Of a DNA stretch of 6,512 nt, positions 6,512 through 6,512 are shown in pieces. A program made the translations under genes and the position numbers. The stretch spans positions 1 to 6,512 of the forward strand of contig SPCN01000136.1 in NCBI GenBank assembly GCA_004525465.1, given 5' to 3'. Numbering within the stretch: the stretch's first letter is position 1; the number at the start of each line of letters is the position of its first letter. Origin of the DNA: Chrysiogenales bacterium (GTDB taxonomy: Bacteria; Acidobacteriota; Aminicenantia; UBA2199). Below the pieces are notes generated by a model. That model did not search any database, was not told where the DNA came from, and saw nothing but the letters and a program-made list of their open reading frames with translations.

Positions 6512-6512
6512 C

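Noticed and set aside
1..6512. CRISPR array, insertion sequence, tRNA, rRNA or prophage signs
   Set aside because: I found no regularly spaced repeats, transposase or integrase motifs, or cloverleaf-like sequence by reading both strands; dense housekeeping-type genes leave little room for them.

Overview
The window looks like a chromosomal segment from a Gram-negative, diderm bacterium with type IV pili. It encodes a PilT-type retraction ATPase, an MglA-type polarity GTPase, a lipoprotein lytic transglycosylase and an outer-membrane beta-barrel. GC content is moderate, roughly 50-55% by eye. The mix of an MglA-type GTPase, a BamA/TolB-type barrel and a MauE/rhodanese pair recalls deep-branching groups such as Acidobacteriota or Aminicenantes. 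That placement is inference only, because no marker gene is present. I see no mobile element, CRISPR array, tRNA or rRNA, and codon use shows no obvious breaks.

Layout. On the plus strand, 2-436 is the 3' end of a pilT-like ATPase whose 5' part lies outside the window. A 63-bp convergent gap (437-499) follows and holds two short hairpins. Everything from 500 to the right edge is on the minus strand and reads right to left. First comes the C-terminal beta-barrel of a large outer-membrane protein, open at the window edge. An 88-bp gap follows, then a five-gene train: an MglA-like GTPase with a C-terminal extension, an MltD-like LysM lytic transglycosylase, a ComM/YifB AAA+ ATPase, a membrane-anchored rhodanese and a MauE/DoxX-like membrane protein. 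Three of the four junctions in the train overlap (14, 4 and 17 nt). The fourth, comM to rhodanese, is a 49-nt gap. This strongly suggests one translationally coupled operon.

How the genes may work together. MglA-type GTPases set the polarity of type IV pili, and PilT powers pilus retraction. Lytic transglycosylases open peptidoglycan for envelope machines. ComM is a helicase that helps incoming DNA integrate during natural transformation. A link between pilus dynamics, cell wall and DNA uptake is therefore plausible but unproven. The last two genes form a separate cysteine-based envelope redox or sulfur module.

The main oddities are the roughly 140-residue extension on the MglA-like protein, the loss of the family's cysteine cluster in ComM, an altered L6-type motif in the barrel (LRAA where LRGY/F is expected), a CX4C active-site loop in the rhodanese, and an 11-A run directly after the rhodanese start codon. 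None of this amounts to a clearly new system. The best leads are the GTPase extension and the ComM variant.
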